Shown in pieces: positions 44,113 to 56,150 of a stretch of 64,000 bases of DNA. The position numbers and the translations under genes were made by a program. Within the stretch, counting starts at the first letter, position 1. Every line of letters begins with the position of its first letter. Origin of the DNA: Echinometra lucunter (lineage: Eukaryota; Echinodermata; Echinoidea; Camarodonta; Echinometridae). The notes below the pieces were generated by a model. That model was given only the letters and a program-made list of their open reading frames with translations, was not told the origin of the DNA and made no database searches. The stretch lies in contig CM057153.1 in assembly GCA_029962745.1 (NCBI GenBank), positions 13,591,241 to 13,655,240 of the forward strand, written 5' to 3'.

Positions 44113-44134
44113 ATGAATAAATAAATAAATAAAT
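44038..44134. repeat. (AAAT)n microsatellite
   Basis: About 20 tetranucleotide repeats. Confidence 0.95.
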
Positions 44135-44213
44135 AGCAATCATCAAAGAGTGGATATCCTTTCGTGTATTTTAGGGAGTACACTCGGTTAGTGAACAGTT
44201 TTTTTCAAGACCA

Positions 44214-44241
44214 GTTATTATTATTATTGTTGTTGGTGTTG

Positions 44242-44322
<81 letters not shown>
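44214..44322. repeat. (TTA)n microsatellite
   Basis: ATT repeats with a TTG block near 44228-44247. Confidence 0.95.
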
Positions 44323-44323
<1 letters not shown>

Positions 44324-45579
44324 ATCTGTAGGCTACTATTTAAAACCTTTATCTTAGTGGAGGGGGTCTGCAAATTGTTTTCATGGCACGAGGGACTAGC
44401 AGATTTCTTTTCAAAAAGGGGAACTGTATGATGGACTAAGCCCTGACTTACACCTTTACAGAGCACTGAAAAAGAACTGCATAAATGCTGTACAAAAGAC
44501 CCCCCCCCCCCCCAAAAAAAAAAAAAAAAACAAAAAACAAAAAACAAAACAATACAAAACAAAAATCTCATCAAAAGAAATTTTTGTTTTTCCTTTTCTT
44601 ATTGCAATGCCATTGAGACACCTCCCTCTGATCAAACATTATGACATTGGACCGTAATACATTATTATGGTTTTCCTTCCTTAATACTATAATCATAATG
44701 CAATATTTTGTAATGTTTGTTTTATAATATTCATTTTCCTCTCAATGTGCAATTTAAGAATATAATTTTGAATGACTGAGCAGCGCCCGTGCATCTCATT
44801 TTCTACATGTACAGTATATTAACTTTTTAAATGTGTAGATATTTAAATATGTAAATATAATTAGCTTGTTAAGTTTTTTTTTATGTATATATATATCCAA
44901 AAGATTAATGATTATTATCATGATTATCGTTTTAATGTCGTGAAATACTCACACACTTTGATTTTTTTTCAAGCAATCCTCCATCTGTGGTTTCACTCAT
45001 ATATATGTGAATAAAATTGGAGAGGAACATTTTTTCCATTATAATCTTTAATGGATTTCTGTATTTGCTTTAAACACGCAACAACAGTCATAGCGGAACG
45101 AAAGTGATGACTGTTTGAATGTATAGTCGTAATTGGAAGTGAGGTCGGATGCGCCCTTGTATGAATTGCAATAAAAGCATTTACAGTCTGTCGATTTTAT
45201 GGACAAAAGGCATTGTATTCAGTGTAAAACAAAATCAAATTCCAAGAGCATGCACATGATTTCATAAAAGAGGTAACTGTTGTTGCGGAAACGGAGATAA
45301 TATCAAATTTCACATTCGTCCTCCGTGAAACTAGAAATTGTGATACTCTTTAAAATAAATATATGTTTAGTCATTCGCTGAGATTCTAAGTGCATGGTAT
45401 ATTCAGACAACTTCATTGTGAAAACACCAAATAAATCATTATTCTGATTTTAAAAAAAGAATATTTCAAATGGTTTTACAGGCAGAATGGAAAATGGTTA
45501 ATCTTTTCCGCTTTATGTGCGGAAAATAACAACTGCGCCATCTAGTCAAACCATCCTAGAAATGATGTCGTACAAGGTG
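44323..45579. other. Non-coding AT-rich stretch
   Basis: C-run followed by A-run at about 44501-44550. Short hairpin TTTTCCGC/GCGGAAAA at about 45505-45529. No gene recognised. Confidence 0.5.
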
Positions 45580-45702
45580 TGTGCCCTTGAGCAAGGCATT
45601 TTATCTACATTGCTCTTTTATCGTACATCAAATAAAATGAAAATGCTATCTGGCTATAGGTAGTATTGATACCAACGTATGCACGTGTTTCAAAAAAAAA
45701 GA
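45580..45702 (+). mobile_element. tRNA-derived SINE, family A, copy 4 (5'-truncated)
   Basis: Lacks the tRNA head; keeps GTGCCCTTGAGCAAGGCATT, TTGCTCTTTTATCGTAC and GATACCAACGTATGCACG, ending in an A-run. Confidence 0.85.
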
Positions 45703-45871
45703 GTAGGGGATGTTGCGTTCTTTAAACCTGAGTGGACTACAATCATCTTTTACTCTCATGGGATACTACTCCCCTGGAGAATTTGTCACAATGAATCACT
45801 TCACTATAGCTCATTTTCTTCTTTCATACTGTTTCTTTTACTCTTTCTTTCCTTTTCTTCCCTCCTCTCTC

Positions 45872-45872
45872 T

Positions 45873-45910
<38 letters not shown>

Positions 45911-45930
45911 GCACACTCTCTCTCTTTTTC
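45872..45930. repeat. (CT)n(CA)n(CT)n compound microsatellite
   Basis: CT run, then CACACA, then CT again, ending in TTTTTCTACAG, which would serve as a splice acceptor at 45938. Confidence 0.92.
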
Positions 45931-45938
45931 TACAGTCC

Positions 45939-46441
45939 CTTCAGACTACTGCATGAGCGGTATTTTTCTTATCCTTTTCACAAAGAATCACTGTTTATTT
46001 ACCCTACCTGATATTTTCTCACCTAAGGGTCATGTACACGTCGTAAACCCTAGTAAGATGATGGCATTCCATTTACTTTTCATCAAATCACCCCCCCCCC
46101 CCCCCCCCGCCCTCTTTCACATCACCTCATTGCCCTGGAAAGCGGGTGTGGGCTTTTCTTTCTTCCTTCAAGCCCGGTATGCACTCGCACTTTCTCCTAG
46201 TAACGCTCCGATTGCGTTTCAGCCGGAGCGGTGACAAAGGGATAATCGCTTCTATCAACAATGACAATGAAATATGGGATATAAAGTAAATAAGAAAATA
46301 AATTGTAGAGAACTCTTAACAAAATCGTATTCATCGCACAACCCTTACCGCAAACCCCAGCCTTAGAAAAATACGCCCTGTGGAATGTACAGGAATTTAG
46401 TATTGTGGGACTTGGGATTAATATTCATCATGCTATTGTGT
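45939..46441. other. Non-coding stretch, poly(C) tract
   Basis: C18 at 46091-46108. The 174-codon frame at 45710-46234 crosses the CT/CA repeat and the C-run and is not accepted as a gene. Confidence 0.5.
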
Positions 46442-46467
46442 TGTAAACTGATTGATTGACTGATGAC

Positions 46468-46532
<65 letters not shown>

Positions 46533-46560
46533 ATTGATTGATTGGTTGATTGATTGATTC
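46442..46560. repeat. (GATT)n microsatellite
   Basis: About 25 GATT repeats with a few interruptions. Confidence 0.96.
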
Positions 46561-46830
46561 ATTCGTTATTTTATTCAGTCTTGTTCCTTTTCAAAACGCC
46601 AAATGCACATAGAGTACAGTCATTTCCATACTACCATTAGCAGTATTGTTCATATCATTGATCAACTTTTGTCTCCTTTCTTCTCCAGAATTTTTATTGT
46701 ACCAAATTTGGAAGTCATTTTTAAAAAAGAAGTTAGATTTCTTATCTGTTATTGTTATCATCTGTATCATGCACACATTGGAACCCAAAACTGAATAACT
46801 TAATAACATAACTGAATAACATAAATTCTT
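46561..46830 (-). mobile_element. Possible LINE 3' end, antisense
   Basis: On the minus strand a 72-codon frame is followed by GACTGAATAAAATAACGAAT and then the (AATC)n repeat, which could be the 3' tail of a non-LTR element. The frame shows no RT motif. Confidence 0.3.
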
Positions 46831-46969
46831 TTCAACAATTTATTCTCACAGTTTTAAAGTACGTTGCACTCTCCATAACTGGTATGAAATACATTTTTAC
46901 ACGCAGTGTTAATCTCCCATTCTATTAGTTTATCAAAGCTCGTGTATAGATGTCGCTCAGTTTACTGTA

Positions 46970-47140
46970 GCTCCAAAATATATATTGGATTTATTCAGTT
47001 AAAAAACAATCAAAGAACAAAGACAAACGGTCCAAAGACCGACGCTTGTCTTGTGTACAAATCAAAGAAATATACATAAATACACATGTCAAATCAAATT
47101 ACAGAATAATTAACAATCAATTGGCAACTAATAAAATACC
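46970..47140 (-). mobile_element. Possible LINE 3' end, antisense
   Basis: Inverted, it contains AGCGTCGGTCTTTGGACCGT (a short hairpin) and TTTTTTAACTGAATAAATCC, a plausible stem plus polyadenylation-type ending. Confidence 0.35.
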
Positions 47141-48131
47141 CGTAATAGTATGACAATACAACAAAGGAGAATGAGACCCAGGGTAAAACAAATCAACCTC
47201 CATGGGAGGAGGGAACAGAGAAGACCTCCAACCCCCCCCCCCCCCCCAACAAAAAGGGGTATACATTATAAAAGAACCACCCATGAGAACACCCCAGAAC
47301 AACCTATCAGCTCGAAGAATTAACAAACAAAAAAAACAAACAAACAAACAAACAAACAAATAATAATTTAAAAAAAACACCATCCCATCCCCAATAACCC
47401 CAAAGAGTACCTCCCTTAAAAATTCCCCCGCCCCCACTAAACCATGGTTGTCTACCACAAGATAAATATTTTAAATACAAATTCTGTGCGTGTTTTTTTT
47501 TTTCTTTTTTCTTTTCAAGATCATGATGGTTGATCATAACTCCGTGCGTAGTCTGATAACACGATATTCGCGATTTCTCATGCAATTGGAATTCCAAATC
47601 ATTTTAGGTTGAGCCTTCGAATCAAACTGATCAGCATACTTCAACTTTATTGGATTATTCTGATTATCATGATCACTGCATCGTCGTCTCTTTCAAATAA
47701 AATTAGATACAAATATGACGCAAAGCGTATTTGAATGCCATTTTTTTTTTTTTTTTTTACATTCGTTATATCTTACTTTATCATATTACAAAGGTATTTC
47801 GATTTGCTGATGTTCTATTCTGCTTTTGATGATAAAAGGAAGTGAATTGATTGGATTTGATTTTTTTACAGCATTATGACAAAATGGCTAGGAGATATAG
47901 CTTGAGAATGTTAATGAAATTTGGTATACCAGATAAATAACACAAAACGATGATGTACAGTTCTAATGAAGACTTAATATTGAAATGAACCAGTTAACTG
48001 GATATACATGTAGATTTATTTTGTTCGACACCTACCTGGTCTTTCCATCCACTTTAGATTGAGATTGATTCTCAACAATACCATCTTCGCTTGTATTGTA
48101 TTGTATTGTATTTGTATATTTTTGTATCCAA
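47141..48131. other. Non-coding AT-rich stretch
   Basis: C-run at about 47231-47247, (AAAC)n at about 47322-47360, T-run at about 47740-47757, (TGTAT)n at about 48091-48110. No gene recognised. Confidence 0.5.
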
Positions 48132-48412
48132 CTAAAAGAAACAACTTTCCCGAAAAACTTCCTTAATTTTTAACCAACCTGACCCAAAGCTTAATGTTGA
48201 CTTTAAAATCTCTCGCATGAAAGGTTCAATTGCCAGGGTGACGGGCCCATCACACTTGACACGTAGCCCGGCGTGGGGCTTCCAACACGAATTCACATTC
48301 ATGTCAACGCCGTGACTAACATTATACCAGAGAGTCTGCCCTTCCATCTTCCCTGCATTATACCAACAAACTTCGACCCATTTTCTGACCCCTTCTGGCC
48401 TTTCTTCGGTAG
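48132..48412 (-). other. Possible degenerate coding fragment
   Basis: About 90 codons stay open on the minus strand and end at a stop near 48132. The sequence is GC-richer than its surroundings and protein-like (for example WYNVSHGVDMNVNSCWK and CDGPVTLAIEPF). The frame runs upstream into a MITE fragment, so no genuine start exists, and no clear splice acceptor was found. Family not recognised; it could be a captured exon, pseudogene piece or chance. Confidence 0.2.
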
Positions 48413-48540
48413 ACCTCTCAATAGCGCGCTTGTCCCCTGACCATGATTCTGACCAATGCGGTGATGCGTAATATTCAGCACGCAAGTAGGAATTTAAGTG
48501 CGATTTAAGTCAAACTTAAATCTTTGTGAAACACCCCCAG
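48413..48540. mobile_element. MITE, family 4, right half only
   Basis: AATAGCGCGC..., GGTGATGCGTAATAT, AGCACGCAAGTAGGAATTTA and TAAATCTTTGTGAAACACCC match the right part of the complete copy at 52300-52512. Confidence 0.85.
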
Positions 48541-50613
48541 ACCTAACATGGTTCACAAACATCTTATCATATTTTTATAAGGAGGGAGCAGTATGGATGA
48601 TATTTTGTCATTGTAAAGCAAATGTCTAATAGTATGAAAAAAGAATGTTTAGACATTTTCATAATTTTATAGATAAGGGTTTTCTCTTAAGTATTTCACT
48701 AAATGAGTGAGGACTTTTAGACTTTCTTGAAAATGTAATAGAAAATGTTTACATAATAATGAGTTGTTAGAATCTGATGTAAAAAAAAACAACAACACTG
48801 TTTATTGAAATAGAATATAGTGTGCATTCAAACAGCGATTCGCTCTTGATAGTATAGGAAAGATATGCATAGTAATAATATTCAATCACACTTAATGCGG
48901 AGTTTCTCATAAAAGCGGTCTTCACAAAGCTGGTCCTCATACTGTATAGTATTACAGTGTTGATTGTTTCCGCTTTTTGTGTAAATCTAAACAAATTTTC
49001 ATTGAACGAACAAGTAACAACAAAAAAGTGATTTTAAAATCAATTTGGCAATAAAATCTGATAGGAGAAAGAGTTTGATTCACGGGAGTGTTCCTTGTGA
49101 AACGAGTCATGAGATGAATAAAGGCATTATTTCATCTTATCTGTCCTTGAACTAGAAGATGGGATCAGATCTTTCCAAAGAAAAAATTCCGACAAGATTG
49201 CATTGTTTTTGCAAGTTTTTTGAACCCAGCGAAGCAAGGAAATAGTTTGGCATCCTTTTCTTCTTTGCTTTGTTTAAGATCATTCAGTCTAACGCCTGCA
49301 TGTAAACTAATTCAGGGGTCAAACAAAGTGCTCGAACTTATGAATAAAAAACAGGTTCAAGACGACTCTCGTTCACGACTTTCGTTCATGACTTTTGAAT
49401 GACCCCCAAGGTCTCTTTTTATGCCGGTAGATTTGGTCACGTTTCGTTTCATTAAAACAAACAAAAATGCTGTAAATTAAAAGAATAACATATTTTTAGA
49501 GTTCCGACCTGACGCTTTTTAATGTAATATTGATGAAGGTTTTCATACAATGTTAAGGTTCTGAAGATATGGGGTCAATAAGTCAATGCTAAAATGCAAA
49601 TGTACTTCCTACCAGACATAGTAAAATAAAAGGAATTGTCAGGGCTTTAGCTGTATATAGAATACCTCACGGTATAGTTTTTTAATAAATGCTTATTCTT
49701 GCAAAATTCGTGCATTTTGAGAAACAGATTTATTTTGATTTATTTGAACCTCAAACTTACTGCAAAGTTTTGATGATTGAAAGCAATAGTCTTCTCCCCA
49801 TTTTCACAGGGCATATTTCCTGACACATGCGAGCTTTTATTCAATACCTCTCTGAGTTAGTGGTGGTTGTTTTTGCTCATACGTAATCAAGTGAAATTCA
49901 CGAGGACTGGCAAAAACTTCTTGAACGTGATGTTATCTTTCATAGAAACCATGCAATCTACTCGTATTTCACGTCTGGTTTGAATTTGAGTCGCCAGACG
50001 TGAGGGCGGGTTGATGATGGGATGAAAGCGACGATGGGCACACAATTCCATGGTCATCAACTGATGCTATCGACACCGCTTTCGTTGTTTTCTTCATCAT
50101 TAAACACCTATACGTTTCCGCTATGTGATCATGCTTTGAATTAGAAAAAGAAGTGGAATTGATTATAACTTCGTTGTACTGCAGAGGACACTTTCATTTG
50201 CATAAAGGGGTTTATCGTTGAAATATGAAAACAGTAATAAGCCGTTCTTGGACAGCCAAAATCACGTCAGCGTGCCCATTCGTTTCCAAAACATATATGA
50301 TACTCCACAGCGTAATCAACGTATAGTGCATTTTAGGGAATAAATCTTGCCATGTATACCCATTTCACATATGGGTGGAGAGAGACGGATGTGGATAAAG
50401 TGCCTCGTTTGAGGATCCACGCACCGGGCAGAGATTCGAATCCTCAAACTTTTGAATGAGGATCAAATGAATAAATCGCCATACCACGGTGATCGCTCTG
50501 TAGACAAGAAGACTGCAATAAAAATGAAAATGTGAAGAACCATTCAACATTTGTTTTCCGTCAAACATGATTCCCACGGATCATTTTTGCACGTTGCTAG
50601 GGAGAAGTTTTGT
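48541..50613. other. Non-coding stretch, no gene recognised
   Basis: No repeat family or coding signal identified over about 2 kb; the longest frames are 60-75 codons without domains. This is the least repetitive stretch between 42 and 56 kb. Confidence 0.5.
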
Positions 50614-50621
50614 GGGTTAGT

Positions 50622-51702
50622 CAGGGGCGGCGGAGCAAGGGGCAGGGGGTACAATGTCCTCTTCCCCTCCCCCCCCCCCACACACACTTTCCAAGCACCC
50701 AAAAGTGTCCCTTTCTACCCATGAAAAATGCCCCTTCTCAAAACTTGTTTAGAGCCCCCTTTTTCTTCTTACAAGCACCCATTTTCTTTTTAGTAGTGCC
50801 CTTCCACCTTCCAGTGTGTGCTCTTTTCTCTTCAGATAAATCGCCCTTGTTAAATCCTACAACTGCTCCCCACAATGATCCTTCCCTTTTTTCATAATGC
50901 CCTTTTCCCTTCTAAGAAGTGCGCCCTTATCACTTCTAATCAATGTTCCTATTGAAGTGTGCAAGTGCCCCTTTTGACTGCCCAGTTTTGGTACTTACAG
51001 TGCAATGCCCCTTCTCCTTAGTGCTCCTTACACCTCTTTTAAGTTCTCCTTTTCCACTTGGACAAGTGCCCTATTTGACATCTGATACATGCCTCGATGT
51101 ACTTCTGATAAATGCCCCTTTTCCTTTATAGTACTATGTCCATTTCTCCTTCTGTTAACGTGCTAAGTTTGTTTTCTGAAACGTGTCCCTTTTTCATTCT
51201 GATAAGTACTATTTCTCTTTGAGATAAGTACCCCGTTGAATCCGATATGAGTCCCTTTTTTCACTTCTAATGAGCTTCCAGCTTGATTATGATAAGTGCC
51301 CCTATTCAACGCTCCTTTTCGTTTTAAGTATTCATTCTCCTTCCGATAAGTGCCCCCTTCAAATATGACAAATGTCTCTTCTTTAGGTCTGATTAGAGCC
51401 CCTTTTCTTTTATGTGCCATTCCCTCTCTTTTAATTATCCCTTTTCACATCTGATAAGTAATTGAAAGTCTCCATAATAGCCTTATAATGTACCTAGCTC
51501 CAAAGAATATTAGAAAAATATACAGAAAATGATTATCAAAGGTATGTTAAATACAATGTAGCGTATACCAACGGCTCAAAACGTTTTTTTTTTTTTTAAT
51601 CTTTCTTGTGTTCACCCTTTGTAAGTGCCCCCTCTTTCCAAAATGTGCCCTTTTTAGCTGGTGCCCCCCCCCCTCACATTGAAAGACTCCTCGTCGCCCC
51701 TG
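50622..51702. mobile_element. hAT-like element filled with minisatellite (1,081 bp)
   Basis: Starts CAGGGGCGGCGGAGC and ends CTCGTCGCCCCTG, an inverted terminus. Flanks GGGTTAGT (50614-50621) and GGGTTAAT (51703-51710) are an 8-bp duplication with one mismatch. CAGGGGCG ends with an 8-bp TSD fit the hAT superfamily. The interior is a degenerate repeat with no transposase. Confidence 0.78.
50688..51680. repeat. Degenerate TTCTGATAAGTGCCCCTTTT minisatellite
   Basis: Dozens of imperfect units of about 20-30 bp with the core GATAAGTGCCCCTTTTC spread over about 1 kb. Overlapping frames are repeat-derived. Confidence 0.85.
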
Positions 51703-51710
51703 GGGTTAAT

Positions 51711-52299
51711 AGTTGTCAAACATTTGTTCTCCTCACATTTTTAATGATGTATAAAATATTTGTACTTCTCACTTCTTTAATGATATATCATTTTACACTA
51801 ACAAACGAGTGTAGACATCACGTGCTCTTGTCAAACAACTTGTTATGTATTCAGCCTGCTTTAGTGTAGGTTATATTGTACACCGACGGAATTGAAAATA
51901 TTATGCTTAGAGTTTTAAAACAGACTATTGTGTGATAAGTGAACCTAGTCAATTGTGATTTACCAGAGCGCATTATTTACCGATGCAAGTTTGCAAATAG
52001 CAATCTTTCTGTTATATTCACGAGTTGGGCATACATGAATGGCAGACAAATGATTTTAAAGTAAACCATATTTCTTATTATAAACAGTCAGTGACTAGTA
52101 AACAGTCTGCACGTCTGTTTGTGTTACTGAATTAGAAATGCACTTGATGAAAGCATGGTGTTACGATATGATTTATATGGCTACATAAGAAAACTGCATA
52201 CAGTACTCGTATGTTTAATTCGCACATGGGATCACTGCGACCACCTATCTTTGCTTGTACTCATTCACCAAATCTTGGTTAAAAACACTTCTACATTCT
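51711..52299. other. Non-coding AT-rich stretch
   Basis: No gene or repeat recognised. Confidence 0.5.
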
Positions 52300-52512
52300 G
52301 GGGGGTGTTTCACAAAGAGTTAAGTTTGACGTAGAGTCGTGCTTAAGCGCCAATGCGCATAAGGTATTTAACGCGTAATCTCATTGATAGGCTTCCAATA
52401 GTGCGCGTCCCCTGAGCATGATCTGACCAATGGGGTGATGCGTAATATAAAGCACGCAAGTAGGAATTTAAGTGCGACTTTAGTCAAACTTAAATCTTTG
52501 TGAAACACCCCT
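52300..52512. mobile_element. MITE, family 4, full copy
   Basis: GGGGGTGTTTCACAAAGAGT and TTAAGTTTGAC at the left are mirrored by GTCAAACTTAAATCTTTGTG and AAACACCCC at the right. Non-coding, 213 bp. Confidence 0.9.
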
Positions 52513-52579
52513 TGATATACTTTTCAGATATATAACTTGGGTTTATGAAGCTTTAAGTAAAGGAGCCCAAAGCTAAATA

Positions 52580-52886
52580 TAAGCCAGCTCGTAGATGCAT
52601 TCTGAGCAACTCATAGACCTACTTGATTATTACGTGCGCATGAATATCATGTAAACATTCTTCAGTTATTATCCACAAATGGTACATTCCGTGATACCTG
52701 GGAGGAAGCTTTATTCCCCTCTCTCAAAGGGGGAAACAAAAAATTATAAGTTACTTGTAAGTACCTCTATCACTCTGGGAGTGATTATTCTCAAGTGTAC
52801 AAACAGTGACTTCCCCATGTTTATGTAGATCTAATTTGGGGTCATTATTTTGTGACATGTGCTAACTGTAAGAAACGTATCTGTCG
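52580..52886. repeat. Dispersed repeat, family D, copy 2
   Basis: ATAAGCCAGCTCGTAGATGC, TCTGAGCAAC, TCTCAAGTGTACAAAC, TGGGGTCATTATTTTGTGAC and GTGCTAACT follow the order of 25964-26242. Diverged. Confidence 0.6.
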
Positions 52887-52950
52887 GACAACGGTGGAGG
52901 AGGAGTGTACTGTGATGAGGGCTGGATTGGTGTAGGGATGAAGGAGACAG

Positions 52951-53106
52951 GGTCCCGTTTCATAAAACTTGCTATCAGTAACAACTGCCACATTGCTATG
53001 ACAAATTTGCTCTCAGCCAATATCAGATGCAAGGATTTCAGTGGCTTATAACAGTTATTGCAACTTGTTAAGTTGTTATTGATTACAAGTTTTATGAAAC
53101 GGGGGC
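52951..53106. mobile_element. MITE, family 2, copy 2
   Basis: GGTCCCGTTTCATAAAACTT ... AAGTTTTATGAAACGGGGGC, with CTCTCAGCCAATATCAGATG in the centre. Confidence 0.9.
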
Positions 53107-54564
53107 CTGATGTGCGTCATTTGAATGATTATGCCTGTAATTTTGGTTCATCATTATCAATATCTATAGCTGAAATGAGGAATAGAGGAACTGCACTTTA
53201 ATTAGTCCTTACCGTAGACTTTCGTGTAGGCCTAAGCTGCACCTGCACGATTCAATTAGAAACAAAGGCTATCATCCATGCACATAATTACAGAGAATTG
53301 ATTTGATGAAGCATGATGTATTGATCGCCTGAATACTGTTGAAAGTTCATCTTACCTTTATGAATTCTTCATGAATTCATGTTTATAAATAAATTTAGCT
53401 GATTAGTGTGATGATCGCCTAATACGTAACAGGCATTTGTTATCTAAGTTAGATGTGGAAGCAGCTAAACAGTTGCATGCACATAAAACACCCGACTGCT
53501 TATTTAATGTTTAGATAGTGATCTGCTTGCCTTGGTCCAGCGTTTGATTAATCTCCATTTAAAATAGGGCTTGGAAACTTTATCTGCGCTCTCTAAGGGC
53601 ACGTGCTGGCGAGGGTCTGTATCGAATTTATTTAACGTGGAAATCTCTGGTATGTCGTATTACTGACCCGACTTTGGCTATGCATGTCTGAGGCTCTGAC
53701 AATTATTGATATCAACAGAAACAGTTGGAAAAACAATACGTAGCAGCAGATTGTCTGCTCTGTCAAATAAACGTCAGAGCTTATTTGCCGAGTGCTGACT
53801 GTCTACCCAAGTCATGATAGACATAGGCAACAACAATCAACTACGAACCTTGTCCTTTGCAAGCTCCATTTTCCAAACCCTCTCACCAACCATTTAAAGG
53901 AAACACGCAGCTTAAGTCAATGTCACGTTTCATTTTCCCCGTTCCATAATTGGACCAGGAGGAAACCCATAACATTTCTTCAAAATGATATCAAACTAAC
54001 CTTTAAACTCTATAAAAACCACACGTGCATTTACTTGCCTCCTGTAGAACAGCACGTTCATAAAACCTTATAGGCTATGCCTTATTATTATGAGGGCAAA
54101 TTTGGAAAGGGGTCAAACGGCGTAATGAATATCTTACAAAGCAATTTCTGCATCATTCACTTTCTAATCCGATTCCTGAGTTTCTTCTGAGAATATAAGA
54201 AAATGTTAGTTCCATTCTTCAAGTAGGGGTTGGATTATAGGCTGGGGGCACACTTTTAACCCCTATCAATGCACAGGGTGTTGAGTTCCATAGTTGGTAG
54301 TGACGGCAATAGACATAATCTTCCCCACTTCACTCATCGTATGTCTGCAACGTGCTGCCCCATGCGTATATCGTTCCATGTTTAAATGGAATTTGAGAAT
54401 GTTTTCTGACTACCCAAATACAGAAAAGACCAAAGAAACAATACCATATACTTGAACAATATTGAAGTAATATCAGGGCTTACAAGCTTACAAAGATGAT
54501 AATCTACCCAGTATTTTAACGAATCTTTAGATCCGTCGACCTTCACTGCCCCAAGTACACCCCT
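53107..54564. other. Non-coding stretch, no gene recognised
   Basis: No repeat family recognised. A 93-codon plus frame at 53792-54073 has no domain or splice support. Confidence 0.5.
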
Positions 54565-54593
54565 CCCTCCCCCACCCCCACCCCCACCCCCCA

Positions 54594-54653
<60 letters not shown>
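54565..54653. repeat. C-rich tract and (CT)n microsatellite
   Basis: (CCCCCA)n at about 54570-54590, then about 28 CT repeats. Confidence 0.95.
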
Positions 54654-54655
<2 letters not shown>

Positions 54656-55117
54656 CCGGGGTCCGACCACTTGACCGAAGGCCCGCGAGGATTTTCTCGT
54701 ATCGTATTTCCCTTCATTACAAATAATGCGCTATCGGTATATAAAATAATGATATCTCCTTTAGCATGTTTAGTCCTCGTTTCCGGATGTTCTACACCTT
54801 CAATGAAAAACATTCGCTGCCCTTTAATAACTATTAAACTTCCTTCTGGCATAGGAATTGGTCAGAGTGGTGTGATATTATAGATTAGAACTTGCTATTT
54901 TCGTATATTCTGACCTTAATTTCCTAATACAGCTAAATGAAGTTATTGCACTACAAAATAACTTCTCTTTCTGAATCATCACTATTGTTAGATTGACAAC
55001 GTTAATTACTAAAACTGCTTCTTGAAATTTCAGTATTATTCCTGACATGCAAAGATTATGATAAATTAAAGGCTGAAGAACGAGAACGAAATTAAAGAAA
55101 ACAGAGGGGTAACACAG
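54654..55117. other. Non-coding stretch
   Basis: A minus-strand frame (54663-54852) of about 60 codons upstream of the CT repeat looks mildly protein-like but is unsupported. Confidence 0.4.
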
Positions 55118-55120
55118 AAG

Positions 55121-55163
<43 letters not shown>

Positions 55164-55170
55164 AGTGAGA
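55118..55170. repeat. (GA)n microsatellite
   Basis: GA repeats with AATG interruptions. Confidence 0.93.
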
Positions 55171-55623
55171 GAGAAAATGAAGTTAGCGCACTTTAGTAAT
55201 GCGTCACCTTGCATTATAAGTACAACTTGACAGTGCATCAGTACAGCGAGGTTAACCAATCAAAACAATTAAGCATTTCAATTAAAGAATAAAACAATTA
55301 ACACACAATTAAGACAGCATTCTGCTTATCTTTCTAAATCGTGATCGACAACGGAAGGATTTTCTTCATACTTACACATACAGCTTCTGTATTAAACATT
55401 AAAATCACCTATGAAATAGATCTTTCCTAGGAATTTTGGGGAAAAAAAGTACTCGAAAGATTAATCAAAGGGTGATAAACCAAGTGATCTATTCTTCAAC
55501 ATTTTGTATTCATTCTTTAAAAATTGAGAATCTGGCATTTTGCCAGCTAGAAATAAAGAGCCATAATGACACACATAGCGGAGTATGCTTATCGATCTTT
55601 AGACATTGCTGTTCCCTTTAATA
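55171..55623. other. Non-coding AT-rich stretch
   Basis: No gene recognised. Confidence 0.5.
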
Positions 55624-56150
55624 CCCCCATCTCACTAGAACTTAGAAGGCGATTCTGCTGCGATCCTCAAAAATCGACAAAGCGTGGTGGATCGTTGCTT
55701 GAGCCTTTTCAATCTTCTCAGTCGTATCTTGAGCCTTTCTGAAGCGCCAATGATCGCCACCATCGCCCCTGTCGCCACCAAGTTTTGAACATGATGTACA
55801 AAACTTCCGTAGCGAGAATGCCGAGGTCGCCAAGAGCTCCACAATCGTCTTACGAGCGCATTAAAAACTGCATGCCCGTAGCTCTAGCGTATCAGCAACG
55901 CCTAAAGCGTACTTCAAGCGCATTGAAAGCGGCTCCTATTGCCCGTGATTTCAGGCCCGTTCCCAAGATAATTTTCCACAGTTATGTTTCTGCGCATCTC
56001 ATTCTCGCATCCTGGCTGGTATTGCTACGTCATCACAACAGCAGTGCAATCACCGCGCAGGTAGGACGATTCTGCCACGCTTTGCAAAATTTTCACAGAT
56101 CGTCATTGATCGCCATGGTCGCCATGATCGCCTTTCTAGTGAGATGGGGG
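55624..56150. mobile_element. GC-rich MITE with perfect 17-bp TIR (527 bp)
   Basis: CCCCCATCTCACTAGAA at the left is exactly inverted at the right (TTCTAGTGAGATGGGGG). Inner words GGCGAT..., GATCGCC and ATGGTCGCCATGATCGCC repeat and partly mirror. Frames at 55635-55844 and 55785-56213 lie inside it and are not genes. No clear TSD. Confidence 0.9.

Noticed and set aside
45710..46234. 174-codon plus-strand frame, the longest in the window
   Set aside because: Runs through CT/CA microsatellites and a poly(C) tract; no domain; hydrophobic and proline runs come from the repeats.
54382..54852. 156-codon minus-strand frame
   Set aside because: Contains the (GA)n translation in the middle; the upstream 60 codons are only mildly protein-like and have no family match by eye.
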